A stretch of DNA of 64,000 nt from Rhexocercosporidium sp. MPI-PUGE-AT-0058 (GCA_020746875.1 JAGTJL010000024.1:496001-560000); one strand, 5' to 3'; counted from the first letter of the stretch, positions 33,311 through 45,740 are shown. Notes: generated by a model not told the origin, from the letters alone. Numbers and translations are program-made.

Positions 33311-35812
33311 ATAGCCGGTTCACTTTTTATATGCTCGGGGACTTGCTTATAGTCGGGGAAAGCGAGTGTTTTATGCTACGTTAGAATTTATTAAGGTTAT
33401 TAAATTTACTAGTAGTTACTACTTAAATTAAATAGACTTAATAATTAATTTCGTAAAGAAAACTAAAAGAATACGAAATCGGCCTAATAGGCAATTAAAT
33501 TAATTGACTTATTATTAAACTTAATATTTAACGACTCTTTAAGAGCACTTTAATCGTCGGAGTTAGGCTTAGAATCGACGTAATCTTTAATTACTTCGGA
33601 ATAAGTATCTTTAAATTTAAACTCTACTTCTTAGCTTAGTTCTATTATATTTGCCTATACTTTAGCTTTATGAACTTATATTAAAAGCTATGAAAAAGCC
33701 TTTTCGCTATATAAAGATTATTTAAGGACTATAAGTTGCTTTTCGGGGTCTTTAATTAAAATAAGATCTTTAAGTAAAAAAAGCTCTTTCCGCCGAATAT
33801 AGACTTTAAAACGCTTTTGTCGTAACTTCTCGTCTTTACGTGCTTATATATCTCTTATATAAAGAGTATTCTTTACTTTATTAATCGCTATATTAAGCTT
33901 TTTCTTTGCTTTTTATAAAGCTTCGTTTAACTTTTTTTTATTTTTTATTTTAATTTTCTTCCGAAGATTATTTATTATAAAAGCTCCTCCTTCTTTTTAT
34001 ATATTTTTTCGCGAAGTTCTCTTTTGTTTATTATTAGCTTTAATCTTTTCTTATAGCGCGGAATGCTTTAAAGTAATTAAATATGCTTTATATAATTATA
34101 TAATTCCTTTTTTAACGATATCTTGAAATATAATAAGAGTATTATTAAAGAATTAAATAAAATCCTTTTCTCTTAAAGTAATAAGCTTTATAATAGCTTT
34201 TTATATAATATTTTATATAAAAAGAGGCAAAAATAGTAAATTTTATTTATTTTTACTTTAAGCTTTATTAATTTCGTTTGCTTTTCTCTTTTTATAATTC
34301 TTTTTATACTCTTTTATTTTAGCGATTCTTACGTTTATAAAAACAGGCTACATTCCGGAGGTTTTAAATACGTTTACAATTATATATTTTTTAAAGGTTT
34401 AAGTACGGATTTTAATAAGGTCGCAGAAGAAAGAAGTAATAATATATTTAAAATTAAGGCTTTATAATACGGCTTGAATTATTAAGTTATAGTAGTGTTT
34501 TTAAGGCCGAAATACACTAACGTTAAGAGATTATAAAGCGTACGTTAAATAAAAAGGGTAATAAAAAAGGTATATATAATTTTCGGCGTACTTTAACTAG
34601 AATAGCTTAAAGTAATGAGATTTGTAGCTATTTAAAAGTAAGATCTTTTAAGGCTTATTTAGCCTAGTTTTAGTGTGTTTAATTAAGTAATTTAAATATT
34701 TTATTATCTTTTTATTATTAATATAACCTATAGGCGTATAAGTAATTATTTACTCTCCTTTTAACTCTTTTATAACCTAATACTTTATAATATTAATTCT
34801 AAGAATAATAATAAATAAAGGAAGTGGCTTTCGTTTATTTATATATATTATCTTTAAAATCGTGATAGATTTGCGATTCTTAGGAGAAGCTATATATAAT
34901 TCTTTAGCTTATATTAAAACGATAATAAATTCCTTAATAGGACAGCTAACACGTGCTCTTAATTTATTTATATTTAAAATATTCTGTGCTTATTTAATTT
35001 TATACTTATTTATGGCGAATTTTAGCTTTTTAAATCACTCCCGAACTTCATTTTCTATATGTATATTAAGTCGTGCGTATGCGATAGGCTTTGTTTTAAT
35101 TATATAAAGCTTAGCGTAATTCTTTAATTAATTTTAGAATTATTATTGTGTGAAAGGCTTTTAATTCGGAAATTAAGTTTGTAATTATTAGTAAAGATAC
35201 GTATAAGATATAATAACATACTTACTTTAAGTAGTAAATTATAATATAAATTATATTATGCGTCGTACTTAGGTCGATTTCCTATTGACTTAAGTAATAT
35301 TATATAATTATTTAATTTTACGTATTATTTAATATTTTATTTATTTTATTATACGTATTAAACGTCTTTTACGAATTCCGTACTTAATTTTTTAGCTTAT
35401 TAATAGACTTCTTTAGAAAATCCTCCTTAATAAAATATATTTGTGCTGCATTAATTAATTACTCGGTAAGATAGGTAATTTTCTATTCGCGGGCCTTTAT
35501 AAAAGCTCTGTTATAGTTTAATTTAATGATATGTTTAAGGTAATAATTCGTAATTAGTTACTCTTTAATAAGTAAAGGAGAGACATAATTCTCTCATTAA
35601 GGGTTCTTTACTTTAGATTAAGTAAGAGCTATAGTTTTACTAAAGGTAATGTTATGTAAAAGTCTTAATTAAAAATTTATTTATAAAGAGATATAGTTTA
35701 CGCGTAAAATCCTTAGTAACGCGATCTAGCGCGGGATACTCGCTTTCGCGGGACACTCGCTTTCCCCGACTATAAGCGAGTCCCCGAGTATACAAGAGGT
35801 GAACCGGCTATT
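33311..35812 (-). mobile_element. pogo/Fot1-type element with about 65-bp inverted ends
   Basis: The left end (33,311-33,372) and right end (35,748-35,812) are inverted copies built around AGCCGGTTCAC, CTCGGGGACT and AGTCGGGGAAAGCGAGTGT. They are strikingly GC-rich against the AT-rich interior. The minus strand translates, with stops, to NSYKSHYF and SLNVSVFRP followed by KTSGM...VFINVRIAKIKEYKK (about 34,760-34,290), the DDE_1 transposase core and tail. A lysine- and arginine-rich C-terminal stretch lies near 33,700-33,900. It is inactive. The opposite-strand pogo relic at 31,480-32,800 is a separate copy. Confidence 0.75.
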
Positions 35813-37290
35813 ATATTTTGGCGTTTTTTTTACTAACTAAATCCGGTTAAATTAGCGTTAATTTTAAATCTCGCTTATATTTCGTCGGGCACGTCCTAAA
35901 AACTAGTCTCGCTAAAGCTCTTACGTTATAAATATCCACGCTAAAAAAATTATAATAAGAAAATCGTTCGTTTCGGGTAAATTATATGCGCACGCTAGCC
36001 GGCCCTAGCCCTAACCGGGTGTTACAAGAGCTATATTTTTAATTATTATTATATTATTAGTATTAGTATATTATTAATATTATTAATACTTTTACAAACC
36101 TTATTAATATATTAAATAAAATAAATAATAAAGCCCTACTTTTAAAAGTGGAGTTATAATACAATAGTTTATTTCGGCGCTTTCGGCGCGCTTTTAATTT
36201 ATTATAATAAGAAACTGTCCTTAAAATTTTCGATACGCAACTTTGGCTCTAAAAGCGCCAGAATAGCGCCTCTGGCGCAGTTGGCGGACGTCCGCCTCTC
36301 GATTTTTTTGCAGATGAACGTTAAACGATTTAAAGGTTTAATAAGATAAAGAAGTTATTAAGTATAACTTTTAAGCTCAGGTAAAATAAGATAAAAATGC
36401 TCGTGAGCCGGTAGAAAAAGGCCTTAAGCCGAGCGTAATACCGCCGGCAAAAGTTATAATTAAGAACGTAGCTTTAATATATGCTGCTCTTATAAAAGAA
36501 TACGTAAAGAAGCTTGTATAATAAACAGAAAAGGCTCGAGCTTATAAAGCAGCTTATAAGTAGATTTAAGAAATAATTAATCTTTTTATTTATTAAGAAG
36601 TAGTTAGGGCATATGAGAACGAGTAAGCTCGTATAAAAAAAGAGCAATCAAGCGAGATAATAAATAAGGACTGTTAATTTAAAATTATAAACTCTTTAAA
36701 TACTCTTTAAAGTCCTTAAGAAGGACTACGCTTTTTCGGAAACAAGTGCTTATACACTAGCACAGTTAACTTATAAAAAGAAGCTCGTTATTATTAAGGT
36801 AAGGCGAGTTAATTTTAAGCAGTAGCTTTAAAAATAAAGAGCGGCTTATTAAGATATTCTTTTATACGACCTACCGGACGTCAAAAGACTGCTAGCAGTG
36901 CTTAATTTTATTAAGGCGGTATAAGAGAAGCTCGCACCGGAATAGGCGCGCGAACGGTACTTTGAATTACTAAGAGATAATGCTCTCGAGGTAACGTCCC
37001 ACCCCCCTATTCCGCCTACTTCGCGTAATATTAGCATTATTTATTCAATATTTAATAATTTTATTCTACGTTAACTTCTATATAAGAAATTGTAAAATCA
37101 GAATCTCCTTTTGATTCTGGTTTTATTAATATAATTTAATAATTTCTAATTATAATTTGAGCCGCTTAAATAGCACGTATTCTCGCAAACTTAGAATTTA
37201 GACTAATTTAGATTTTTTTTTTCTTTAGCTTTAATTGTTTTAATCGCTCTTCTAACTCTTTAATTCTTATATTTGCCCGTATCTAAGACT
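35813..37290. other. AT-rich repeat DNA next to the gene island
   Basis: Contains a GC-rich patch at 36,170-36,310 (CGGCGCTTTCGGCGCGC, GGCGGACGTCCGCC) and a segment at 36,850-37,040 with a long stop-poor frame. No family could be assigned. Confidence 0.4.
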
Positions 37291-37629
37291 TATTTGCACA
37301 CTCTGACCGTCGTTGGCAGCACAAGCGGATCGCCAACTTTCAACCTATTTGCCGTTGGTGGATGACATGCGATATGGGCCCATCACAGGTGAGCAGCGAG
37401 CAAAATAGTCACAGTGCTAATCATAGAAGTCCTAAATGTTCGTGCTAAGTGTTTACGACACAGTATGAGTACGTAGAGCAACACGATCCGAAGCTGAACT
37501 CAAAGCTACTGACTGGACTACATCACCCGTACAGCGTAATATTCATTAACTATTGATATTCCTTGACATCATTCGGGTAGGTCTTCTTGGTGTAGTAATT
37601 GCTTCCGACAATCACGACTTGGAACTGGC
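37291..37629. other. 3' flank of the glycosidase gene
   Basis: Near-even base composition resumes at about 37,290. No gene is visible. Confidence 0.5.
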
Positions 37630-40046
37630 CTAGGGCACGCGTATCGTCAACGTGGGAAGCTCAGTCATTCGGATTTTGGCACTTCCATATGGGACGAGCT
37701 TCGCCTCGAAAGGGTCACCCAGACATTTTCGGTTTGCTCCCGTAGGAGGAGCTACAGGGATGGATCCAGGGGCCAATAGTGGCCATTTGATCGCACAAGC
37801 CTGAACAGTCATAGAGGTAGGAGGCGCTCCAGGAGCAAAAATTGGTCCAGGCATGTCTATGGGATCGCTGTTCAAAGTATAGTTGAAAGGGTTCGCTTGT
37901 ACAAACTTTATTGTCGCTGGATCGATAGCAACTGCCCATTCTGTCTGGTTGAGCATCGTGTAGTCCCGGGACTGAGCTGGAGCGTATCCTTCCGGGTAAA
38001 GTTCGCCATTGCGGTAACTATGTGGTGGTGTAGAAGTCACTCCTGCGTCAATCTGCAGAGCGTAGACAAGTTGCCCGCGTAAGACCGCGATGGTATCATG
38101 TTCTCGGGCCGTTGTTCGTACGTCGGCACCAAGCGTGTACATAAGGCGAGTCGAGCCCACGGAAATCGCCATTCCGAGCTGTCCAGACGACACATCCGTT
38201 GTACTGTCGCCTGCACTCGCGAGCTGTGCAGATGTTGCCCATTCAGGAACACGGACCTTGAAGGTGATAGGCTTGTCGGTTGTGATATCGTAAAAAAGCA
38301 CATCTTCGAAAGGATAGTTGGTCTGACACTCCACCTCAACCTGAGCACCATTCTTAAGTGTAGTCTGCACCGTGGCTGGACTCAATAGTGCGTGTACTAT
38401 ACCATCGTCCCCAGCGGTAACGAATGTAGACTGCAAAAACTTTGGTAAGCCTTGTGGGTGATTGACTGTACAACATGGGTAATCTGGCTCCAATCCCTGT
38501 GTCTTGTCGTCAGCGACTTCTATGAGCACTAATACACCTACTAGCTCGCCGGACTTACGTAGGTTTGACCAACAGTGTTAACGTTCGAGAACGGTGTCAT
38601 GCTTAGATTCTTGGAAAACGGTTGGTTGCTTTCGCTCATGTACACATGTGACCACCAGTCACCAGTCATAGCCCCGGGCAGGGCATTGAAAGCTGACATC
38701 TCAGCCGAGTCTGCAAAAGAGCTGTCGCCGATCGCGCGGTAGTTGTATGCCTGCGAAAAGATGACTTCTACAGCCGTGCAAGTCTCGGAACCTGACCACG
38801 GGTCTAGTCCAACTTGACCCTCGTCTGCAATGATCGAACCGTAAGTAGATCCATGATACCGGAAAGTCCAGTCACTCTGATACCACCAATCAGCGCGTAC
38901 CCTCACGTAAATCTTCCTTGAGAACTTACACCATCTCTAGCTGTCTGTACAAGACTGTCGTTGTACGTGTAGCGACGAATGACTGCAGGAGCTTTAAGAC
39001 CTAGAGCACCAATTTTATGAGTGCTGCGCAACGAATTACTAGGGCTAACTAACGCACCTTCACCGACATTGACGCCATGGACGAACTGGTATGGGATGTC
39101 CGGATAGTCGCGAACGTCACCAGTCGGATATACCCCTTTGACAAACCAATCTTCCCAGTTCCAGCCGCAGCTGTGAAGAAGATTCATGCCCTCCAACAGC
39201 TTGGCTTCGTTGCTTTCAGGGTGCTTGTCGTATAGCCATTGGAGGGAGTAAATCATCTCTTGAACACGCCCTCGTCCCCAGAAATAATAACCATCGTTGA
39301 GTACAGTATTCGCTGCTTGGAGCTGCTCGCCAGTGCAGTTGTTGCTCAACATCTATGTTGGTCAGAAACATTGAAAAGGTTGTCCGTCAACTCGTAGTGC
39401 ACTCACTGCAACTTGAAGATTATTGAACTTGTGCATAGCTTCAACGATCGGTTGCTCCCAGGTTTTGTTTGCATCAGCTAGGTTAGTCCACGCGAAGAAG
39501 ACGAGACTTCGAGCCCAAATCATACGGTAGCCGCCTCCGGGACCGTTTGCTTCTGGACCAATCCACCCATCCTGTTTGACCATGTTTTTCTGCTCATCAT
39601 GTTAGTCGAGTGCTTACCGACGGATGGTTTGACTAACCATGAGATAGTCCATGGCCTCATGCACCTGAGCCTTCAAACGCGGGTCATCGAGCACATAGGC
39701 CAGAGGTACAAGGCCGTTGAGCCAGTATGGAAAGGCCTCATTCAACCCGCTATATTCTTGATCGCCACCAAGCCAACTTGAGCGATGAACATAGTTCCAG
39801 AAATCATACAAATGTCCGGCAAGTCCAGCAGCCTCTGTCTCCAACTCCTGTCGCAACCATCCATTCGGCGTAATAGATCCCAGTGGGATGTCACCATATA
39901 CAAAGGGTACGACTGCTTCGTATCAGTATCACGCGGCATGGACGCCACACTCAAGGAGACTCACGAGGTTTTGCAGTCGCTGTATCCACGAGAGGAGTCA
40001 CTACTGGAAGCAAAGCCAACAACGCTCGAGTCCGGATGCGAACCAT
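37630..40046 (-). CDS. Secreted DUF1680/GH127-like glycoside hydrolase
   Basis: Seven exons fit in frame: 40046-39965, 39915-39638, 39589-39407, 39352-39058, 39000-38930, 38876-38559 and 38502-37630, giving 699 residues. Residues 1-25 form a signal peptide (basic MVRIRTR, hydrophobic core, small residues at ATA), so it is exported. The mature part starts PLGSITPNGWLRQEL, the usual opening of the DUF1680 (beta-L-arabinofuranosidase-like, GH127) alpha/alpha barrel. Candidate catalytic and metal-binding residues are SETC (Glu 334, Cys 336) and the YPCCTVN pair (Cys 419 and 420), matching the Glu-Cys-CC arrangement of GH127 enzymes that use a zinc-bound cysteine nucleophile. The C-terminal half is beta-rich. 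It probably acts on arabinose-containing plant or cell-wall glycans; substrate not determined. The splice at exon 6/7 has a perfect donor but its acceptor is close to the branch site. Unrelated to the polyketide cluster. Confidence 0.85.
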
Positions 40047-41393
40047 CTTGCATTACAAGGACTTCCAGTGGTTTACACTTTTGCTCAAATCGTTGATTGA
40101 GGGGACTCTGCCTTTTATCGATCACGATCAAAACTTAGGGATAGGGATCAGCTCCCACCGGGACCCCTCACAACAACTCGTGTCTACTAGCAGGCTTGTG
40201 ATGGTTACTGAACTCAAGCATTGCTCGAGGCCGATCCCACTCTGGGGAAACACACCTTCTTCTTTCGGCATGCCGGGATCGTGCGGGGTCCCGGCAGTGA
40301 AGCACAAATCCCGCTGTGGTTCTGCAGACTAGTAATCGTTCTATGCGGGCCAATCATCATTCGATCGAAAGGAGATAGATCGCCACGTACCATTCGTGTA
40401 TAAAGTTTCTGTTAATGGGCCATCTTATCTACAACCTTGTCGTCGGCCTCCCTTGCGTACAGTAGAGCTACTGCATCATGTTCCGCATCTCCCGCTCCAA
40501 CCTTCATCGACGTCCTTAGCCTAAATCTGAACAAGCGACGGAAGAAGAAAGAGATTGGGAATAAAACTAATAACATTTCGTATCGTGAGCCCGAGACCAG
40601 TAATTCGATCAAAGTGGGGCGGAGATCAAATGGGAACGCTCAGGATGAAGCAGTCGGCCAGGCTATATTCGATATCCTCCCAAGAGACTAGATTGGAACC
40701 CAAGTATGGCTGTATTTCATATCAGAGGAATCCTTTAGGTTTGAAAGAAAAATGAAACGAACGTCAGATTGGCTTGAGTGGGACGAAATATACCAGTCAC
40801 CTGCGAATATTCTTTCAGAAGACATTTTACTGGCTTCCATCCCCAGGTTGCATAGTACATACAACCAGACGAGCTTTACGAGATACTGAATTGAAAAAGC
40901 TGTGCAGTCGAATGATCGAGTTTGGAAGATTCTAGCAAGGCCGCAAGACTGTCTCCCTCCCCATTGATCGACTTAGTTCTCGATCTGGGAATCGATCACT
41001 AAATTCAGAGCTCTAGATCATCTCAAAAGCTTGTAGTTGCAAAATATAGTCATTAGTCAATAAAATACATCTGTAAGACTCTCCACCCTTACTAATGTCT
41101 GTTCCTGGGGAGCCAAATTACAGGTATTTGACCTTTCGATCGATGCAACAGCTCTTATGCCGTTTCACCACTCCGAAAAGGAGCAGCGAACAATGTCTAT
41201 GTAATTCCTGTGCCTACTCGTCTCACCTTCGGCACAGGAAACCCTGCTTTCAGGTACCAGCTGTGTACTGTCCGCTTTAATATTGATCTCGCAGTGGAGG
41301 AAAATCCGCGAAATTAACTGGATAAGAAGATTTGGTTCCGATCATTCCCTTGACCTTCCCATTGAGGGAACCAATGGAGCGACTTTGAAACAC
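40047..41393. other. Divergent intergenic region
   Basis: This 1.35-kb gap lies between the glycosidase (-) and the hypothetical gene (+). Open frames on both strands are short and unsupported. Unrecognised 5' exons of the hypothetical gene could lie near its right end. Confidence 0.45.
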
Positions 41394-42145
41394 ATGAAGC
41401 TTATCGATAATCTTGTCAGACGTTTTATCAGCGTCCTTGAGGTTCCGGTATGGTTTGCTGCCGCTTTGGCGATGCTAATCCTCGGCGAAATAAAGAGGGC
41501 AACCCGTGCGATTTGAAATCATTCGTTAAGAAAGTTTGTCAGATCGATACCAAAGTCCCGATCAGAGGGCCTGATGGCAAGGTCATTCAACCCGTCCAAT
41601 TTTCCATTAGCCCTGATTTTGACTCTGTGGACTGGAACGGGATCGGCGACGGCAAGGACTTTAACCAGGACAAGTTCGCCAAGGAGATGGATAGGGTCAG
41701 CTTTCATGGTCTGATGCTCAACTCTGTGTTGTTCAAGGGCTGGAGTGGGGGAGTAAGTTTCAACTCCGCCATGGGCGAAGCTGAGAGGATTGCCTTGAAG
41801 GCGCAGGCACAGCTCACTAAGAATGGGCAACCAGTATCCAACGACCGCTACCTGGCTCTCCAGAAGGCCCTTCAGATCCACGGCAACGCGCGGCGGTTAG
41901 ATGGGGCGATTAGACTGCTGAACAATTTCGACAAATGGAACAAGCAAAGAAATTACGAAATCCACTTAGGCGACGAGATCTCGCGTCCACCTGTGCCTCC
42001 GTACAGGAAGCTCGATTCGGAAGCGATGATAACGGCAAATAGATTAGTAGGAAAAAAAGGCAGATGTTTTAAGGGACTGGGTGGCGACGGAGAATGCGGC
42101 AGGCAAGTCCCAAATGCACGTAGGACCTATCATCAAGTCGACTGA
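41394..42145 (+). CDS. Unrecognised protein, 233 residues
   Basis: I do not recognise this protein. Two exons fit: 41394-41447 and 41498-42145, joined across a 50-nt intron with a GTATGG donor, a CTAAT branch site and an AG acceptor. The open frame of exon 2 is long and its composition unlike random DNA. Visible features: a short N-terminal segment, a pair of cysteines in NPCDLKSFVKKVCQ, a polar middle with PVQFSISPDFDSVDWNGIGDG, an amphipathic Ala/Lys/Gln-rich helix near residues 115-135, and a Cys- and Gly-containing tail. No clear signal peptide or membrane segment is seen with this start. The first frame stays open upstream to 41,283 without another ATG, so a missed 5' exon is possible. 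Confidence 0.45.
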
Positions 42146-42332
42146 GATGCAACATAAGCTTGCAGAGGCTTGTAATAGAAATAAGAGAAGGGCAGATCGG
42201 CGGATCTTGATATAAAGAGGTGATTCGTGCTTTAAAGCTGGCATATCTCTTCGAAGACATTCTCTTAACTATCATCAACACGTGGCTTTGGCAAGAAGGC
42301 AGTCCGGACACAATGTAATAAACAGTATAATT

Positions 42333-43571
42333 CTACTCCTCTCTGGGAATAATCCAGCCTTGCTCATTTATCTTGACAGTATATACCGCGGATGAGTGAC
42401 TGCCCCGGATTAAATCCGCTAACCCCACCTCCCCAAATATTTCTGGCTGTCTCTCTTCCTTGAAACACTGGTTGTCGCACAATCGCACCATAACCTGGGG
42501 AACTACTTCTGGTATATGCCTCTCGGCATGTTCTCTCCACCAGGAGTAATTCTCGTCGGGTATGAACTGATCCATTCGTATGAAATCTTGCTCCTTTGGC
42601 ACAGGAGGTGTCCACACCGATCGTGGATCTGTGTCTCCGAAGCTCTTAAGATCTTCTCCCTTCTGCATATACCTCCATACAGCAAATTGTAACAGCCACT
42701 TTACATTCTTCTGCCACGACACCACAGCTGCGTGAAATACCGGGCTAAGGATGGCTTGAAACAACTTCTCAGTATGAGGCTCGATTTCCTTTATGACCGG
42801 ATCAGAGTTAAAGAGCTTGTAAAATTGGTGTAACTGAGGTAAATTGTTGTAGTCGATTGTCTGGACAGGGGCATCGCCTAGAAGCCCAAAGAGGCCAGAT
42901 GCTAGAGCGGTTGTACTATCGACATGGAGCGAAATAGCTATCAGAGTCACGTAGATAGTCTGGTCACCAGCGAGATCTATGATTTGATGAAGATCCTCCG
43001 CCGTCGCGTTCTCAAACTCGTCCTCCACTGGCATACATGGGACACCAGATACCGCAAAGTCGGTGTGATGGTGCCGCATAGAGTACAACAACTCTCCTAA
43101 GTCGAAGGGATAGAGCAAATCTCCGACCAGGGATATCCGCATATTATAGATGTAATGTGCTCTGCAAATATGCGTGCTCACTGGGGTGTCTTCGAAGGGG
43201 GGAACATATGCATCATTCAGGATACAAAATGCTTCGTTTCTCCTGCGCGTCCAATTGAGATGAAGTCCTCGATCAATCCTAGGCTGAATCCAAATCGATG
43301 CTAAGCTGGTCTGATCATTCGATATTTGGTGCTCGCCCCATTCGAAGACTACCTCGCGTGCTTCACGACAAACGGAAGCCAAAATAGGCACTCTGGCGTT
43401 TTGAAAAATAGTACGAACGGGCCAGCAGGCTTGGCGAGATTCTTTGCCATCGAGGAGCGTGAAGGGAAAGTCTTCCTCAGCGATACGGCGAGGAAGACAG
43501 CACTTCCAAATAAGACGACGGATCTCGAAGGGAAAGTGGTTGAATTGAGGGAGCGAGTCGTGAGTATCCAT
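42333..43571 (-). CDS. 2EXR-domain protein
   Basis: Intron-less gene of 412 residues with an ATG start. Residues 10-30 carry the 2EXR signature (FNHFPFEIRRLIWKCCLP), named for its EXR motif, followed by PVRTIFQNARVPILASVCREARE, the typical second half of the domain. These proteins are expanded in filamentous ascomycetes and their function is unknown. The remaining 300 residues are family-typical and contain several Trp- and His-rich stretches. Its 5' flank ends 120 bp away at a TA-flanked inverted repeat that begins the AT-rich block. Convergent with the hypothetical gene, whose stop codon is 187 bp away. Confidence 0.85.
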   Translation of the reverse strand: MDTHDSLPQFNHFPFEIRRLIWKCCLPRRIAEEDFPFTLLDGKESRQACWPVRTIFQNARVPILASVCREAREVVFEWGEHQISNDQTSLASIWIQPRIDRGLHLNWTRRRNEAFCILNDAYVPPFEDTPVSTHICRAHYIYNMRISLVGDLLYPFDLGELLYSMRHHHTDFAVSGVPCMPVEDEFENATAEDLHQIIDLAGDQTIYVTLIAISLHVDSTTALASGLFGLLGDAPVQTIDYNNLPQLHQFYKLFNSDPVIKEIEPHTEKLFQAILSPVFHAAVVSWQKNVKWLLQFAVWRYMQKGEDLKSFGDTDPRSVWTPPVPKEQDFIRMDQFIPDENYSWWREHAERHIPEVVPQVMVRLCDNQCFKEERQPEIFGEVGLADLIRGSHSSAVYTVKINEQGWIIPREE

Positions 43572-43690
43572 GTTGGCTTAGGTCAGGGCGAGTTAAGGTC
43601 AGGTGAATTCAAATCCCAATAAGAAAGCGACTTGATTTGATAGATGGAAACAAAGGAAGAAAGAAATGGGGGTGAAGATGCGAGGCGACT

Positions 43691-45740
43691 TATCCCATGA
43701 AGTGCTGTCGCTTACCAATTTTAGTGGGACAGGGGTTTGAGCCAATCAGAGAGCCAGGATTTTGGTGAGGATACAGCCATTTGACATTGAACTATTTACT
43801 TTTATAGAAACGATTAAAACAACCTCCTTTTTTATAGAGAGGAATATTACACTCTTTATACTTAAATTAAGACCTTTTACGTAAAGAAGTAAGGTTTTGG
43901 TTTGGCACAATTTCCCTTAAAACAACTCGTTTTGTGTTTCCATACCTTTGCCCTTTACAAGACTTACACTCCCTTACCCAGGCCATACGCATCTATGAAT
44001 GGCGCTTTAGGAGTATAAGGAATTCGTCAATATTACCACTAGAAAGAGGGCGTTTCCTTGTACCTTATAAGGAAGACGTAGAGTGGAGTAATGCCTATAT
44101 AATTTCCTTTCTGAATTTAATTTAATTCGTTTACTTTTCCTTAACTTTTACCTTTTAATAGTCTTTAATATTCGTATAAATAAAAAGTAAATAAGAGTTA
44201 ACTAAAACTGTCTATAATAGCTAATTCCAAAGAGCCTGCTATCCTCCTCTTTTAATTAGCTTGTCTCCGGAGTTATAAGACTTAAGTTGATTACTAACGT
44301 TAATAGCGCTTATAAAACGGTTATAAAGCTATATAAAGTACGGTTTATTTAAATCCTTAACGTTTTAGCTATTAAATTATACTTTAGTAACGATAGCGTT
44401 TGACGAGGTTTTATTAGGTTTGTGGCGAGGAGTGCGAATTATACTAATTCTATCGTTCTAATTTATTATAAACAGAGTCGAGGCGTTATTGTTTTATAAC
44501 GCCTAGGTGATATTATTCTTTATATTATAAGCTATATAAAAAGCGTAATATAACATTCGGGTTCCTAGTTTCTTTGCATTTGCCTATAACGTGAGGAGTC
44601 TTGTGATAGCGCCGGCATCACGTCTCGCAGTTCTAATAACACCGAAACCAAGCTCTCGAAGGTAAATCATAAACTTATTTAATATAAATAAGTTATTAAG
44701 AATATAAATATACCTCGCAGGAGGTAACTGGCACAGCAAATAAGGTATAACTACCTGTGTCCGATTACTACTTAAGCCGGCTTTACGAGTGGTTTTTGGC
44801 CCTCCTAATGCAGCCGGGGCTCGTACTCCTATAAGTCCTTAAATGCCTTTAGAGTGCTAAGTCTATTAAAGGAAGTAACTAAGCTATGCTACTACTTATA
44901 CTTTATAGCTTGTTGGAACTGGCTTTAAAGGTATAGTAGTTGTCTTAAAGGCTTAGCTAGTAAATCGTTATATATACTTATTTATAATAATATTACGGCC
45001 AGGAGTCTAAAGCTATAAATTAATAGCTTAAATATAAGAATTTAAGGGTTCTACTTATTAAAATTAATTAAAATCTAAGCCTAAGAATAACGGACTTACT
45101 CGCTCTTATATTAATAACTTTTTTTTAAGTATAAGCGGTGTAAAAAGTAAAAATCGACAATAGAGTATTAAAAATCGGTCTCGGCTTATATATTTGCGTA
45201 TAAAGTGTTATAAACTATTCTCTTCGGTACTTTAATAGTTATTAATTTAATTTTTTTATATAGATTTCTATATAATTTAAGATCCTTAAGTAAACTTTAA
45301 GTTCCGGAAGCGTGATAAGATATTATTTAATATTATAAGAGTACGGTTTTAAATTATCCGAAACCTTAGTATTTAAATTAATATAATTAATAATTTATTA
45401 AAGGATTTCATCTATAAAGAATAAAGAGAATATCGCATATAAGTCTTTAGAATTGACTGACAAAGGTAGGCGTATTTATGGCTAAAAATTAAGGCAATAG
45501 AAAGGGATAAATGGTCTAGTACTTTCTTTAATAAGTTTGGCTTTAGGACGAAATGTTCCGTTAAAAATGGGATTAAGTTATATCTTTTTAGCTATCTTGA
45601 ATGCATTTAATTGCGTATGAATTAAGTGTGTTTTAATGAATCTATAATCTAATATAAGGGGGTAAATATGCCCGTTGCGGGGGCAATACCCTCCTGCGGC
45701 TTAGCCACGCTAAAAGTGGTGTTCAGCACTTCATGGGATA
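43691..45740. mobile_element. Possible TA-flanked inverted-repeat element
   Basis: A perfect 17-bp inverted repeat, TATCCCATGAAGTGCTG at 43,691-43,707 and its complement at 45,724-45,740, bounds 2.05 kb. Both ends carry TA at the outer edge, and similarity continues inwards for about 20 bp (CCAATTTTAGTGGG against CCACTTTTAGCGTGG). The interior is AT-rich and stop-filled. I could not identify a transposase, so the family is open. Confidence 0.45.

Noticed and set aside
34862..35107. 81-codon hydrophobic open frame (+)
   Set aside because: It lies antisense within the pogo element; the hydrophobic peptide reflects AT-rich composition.
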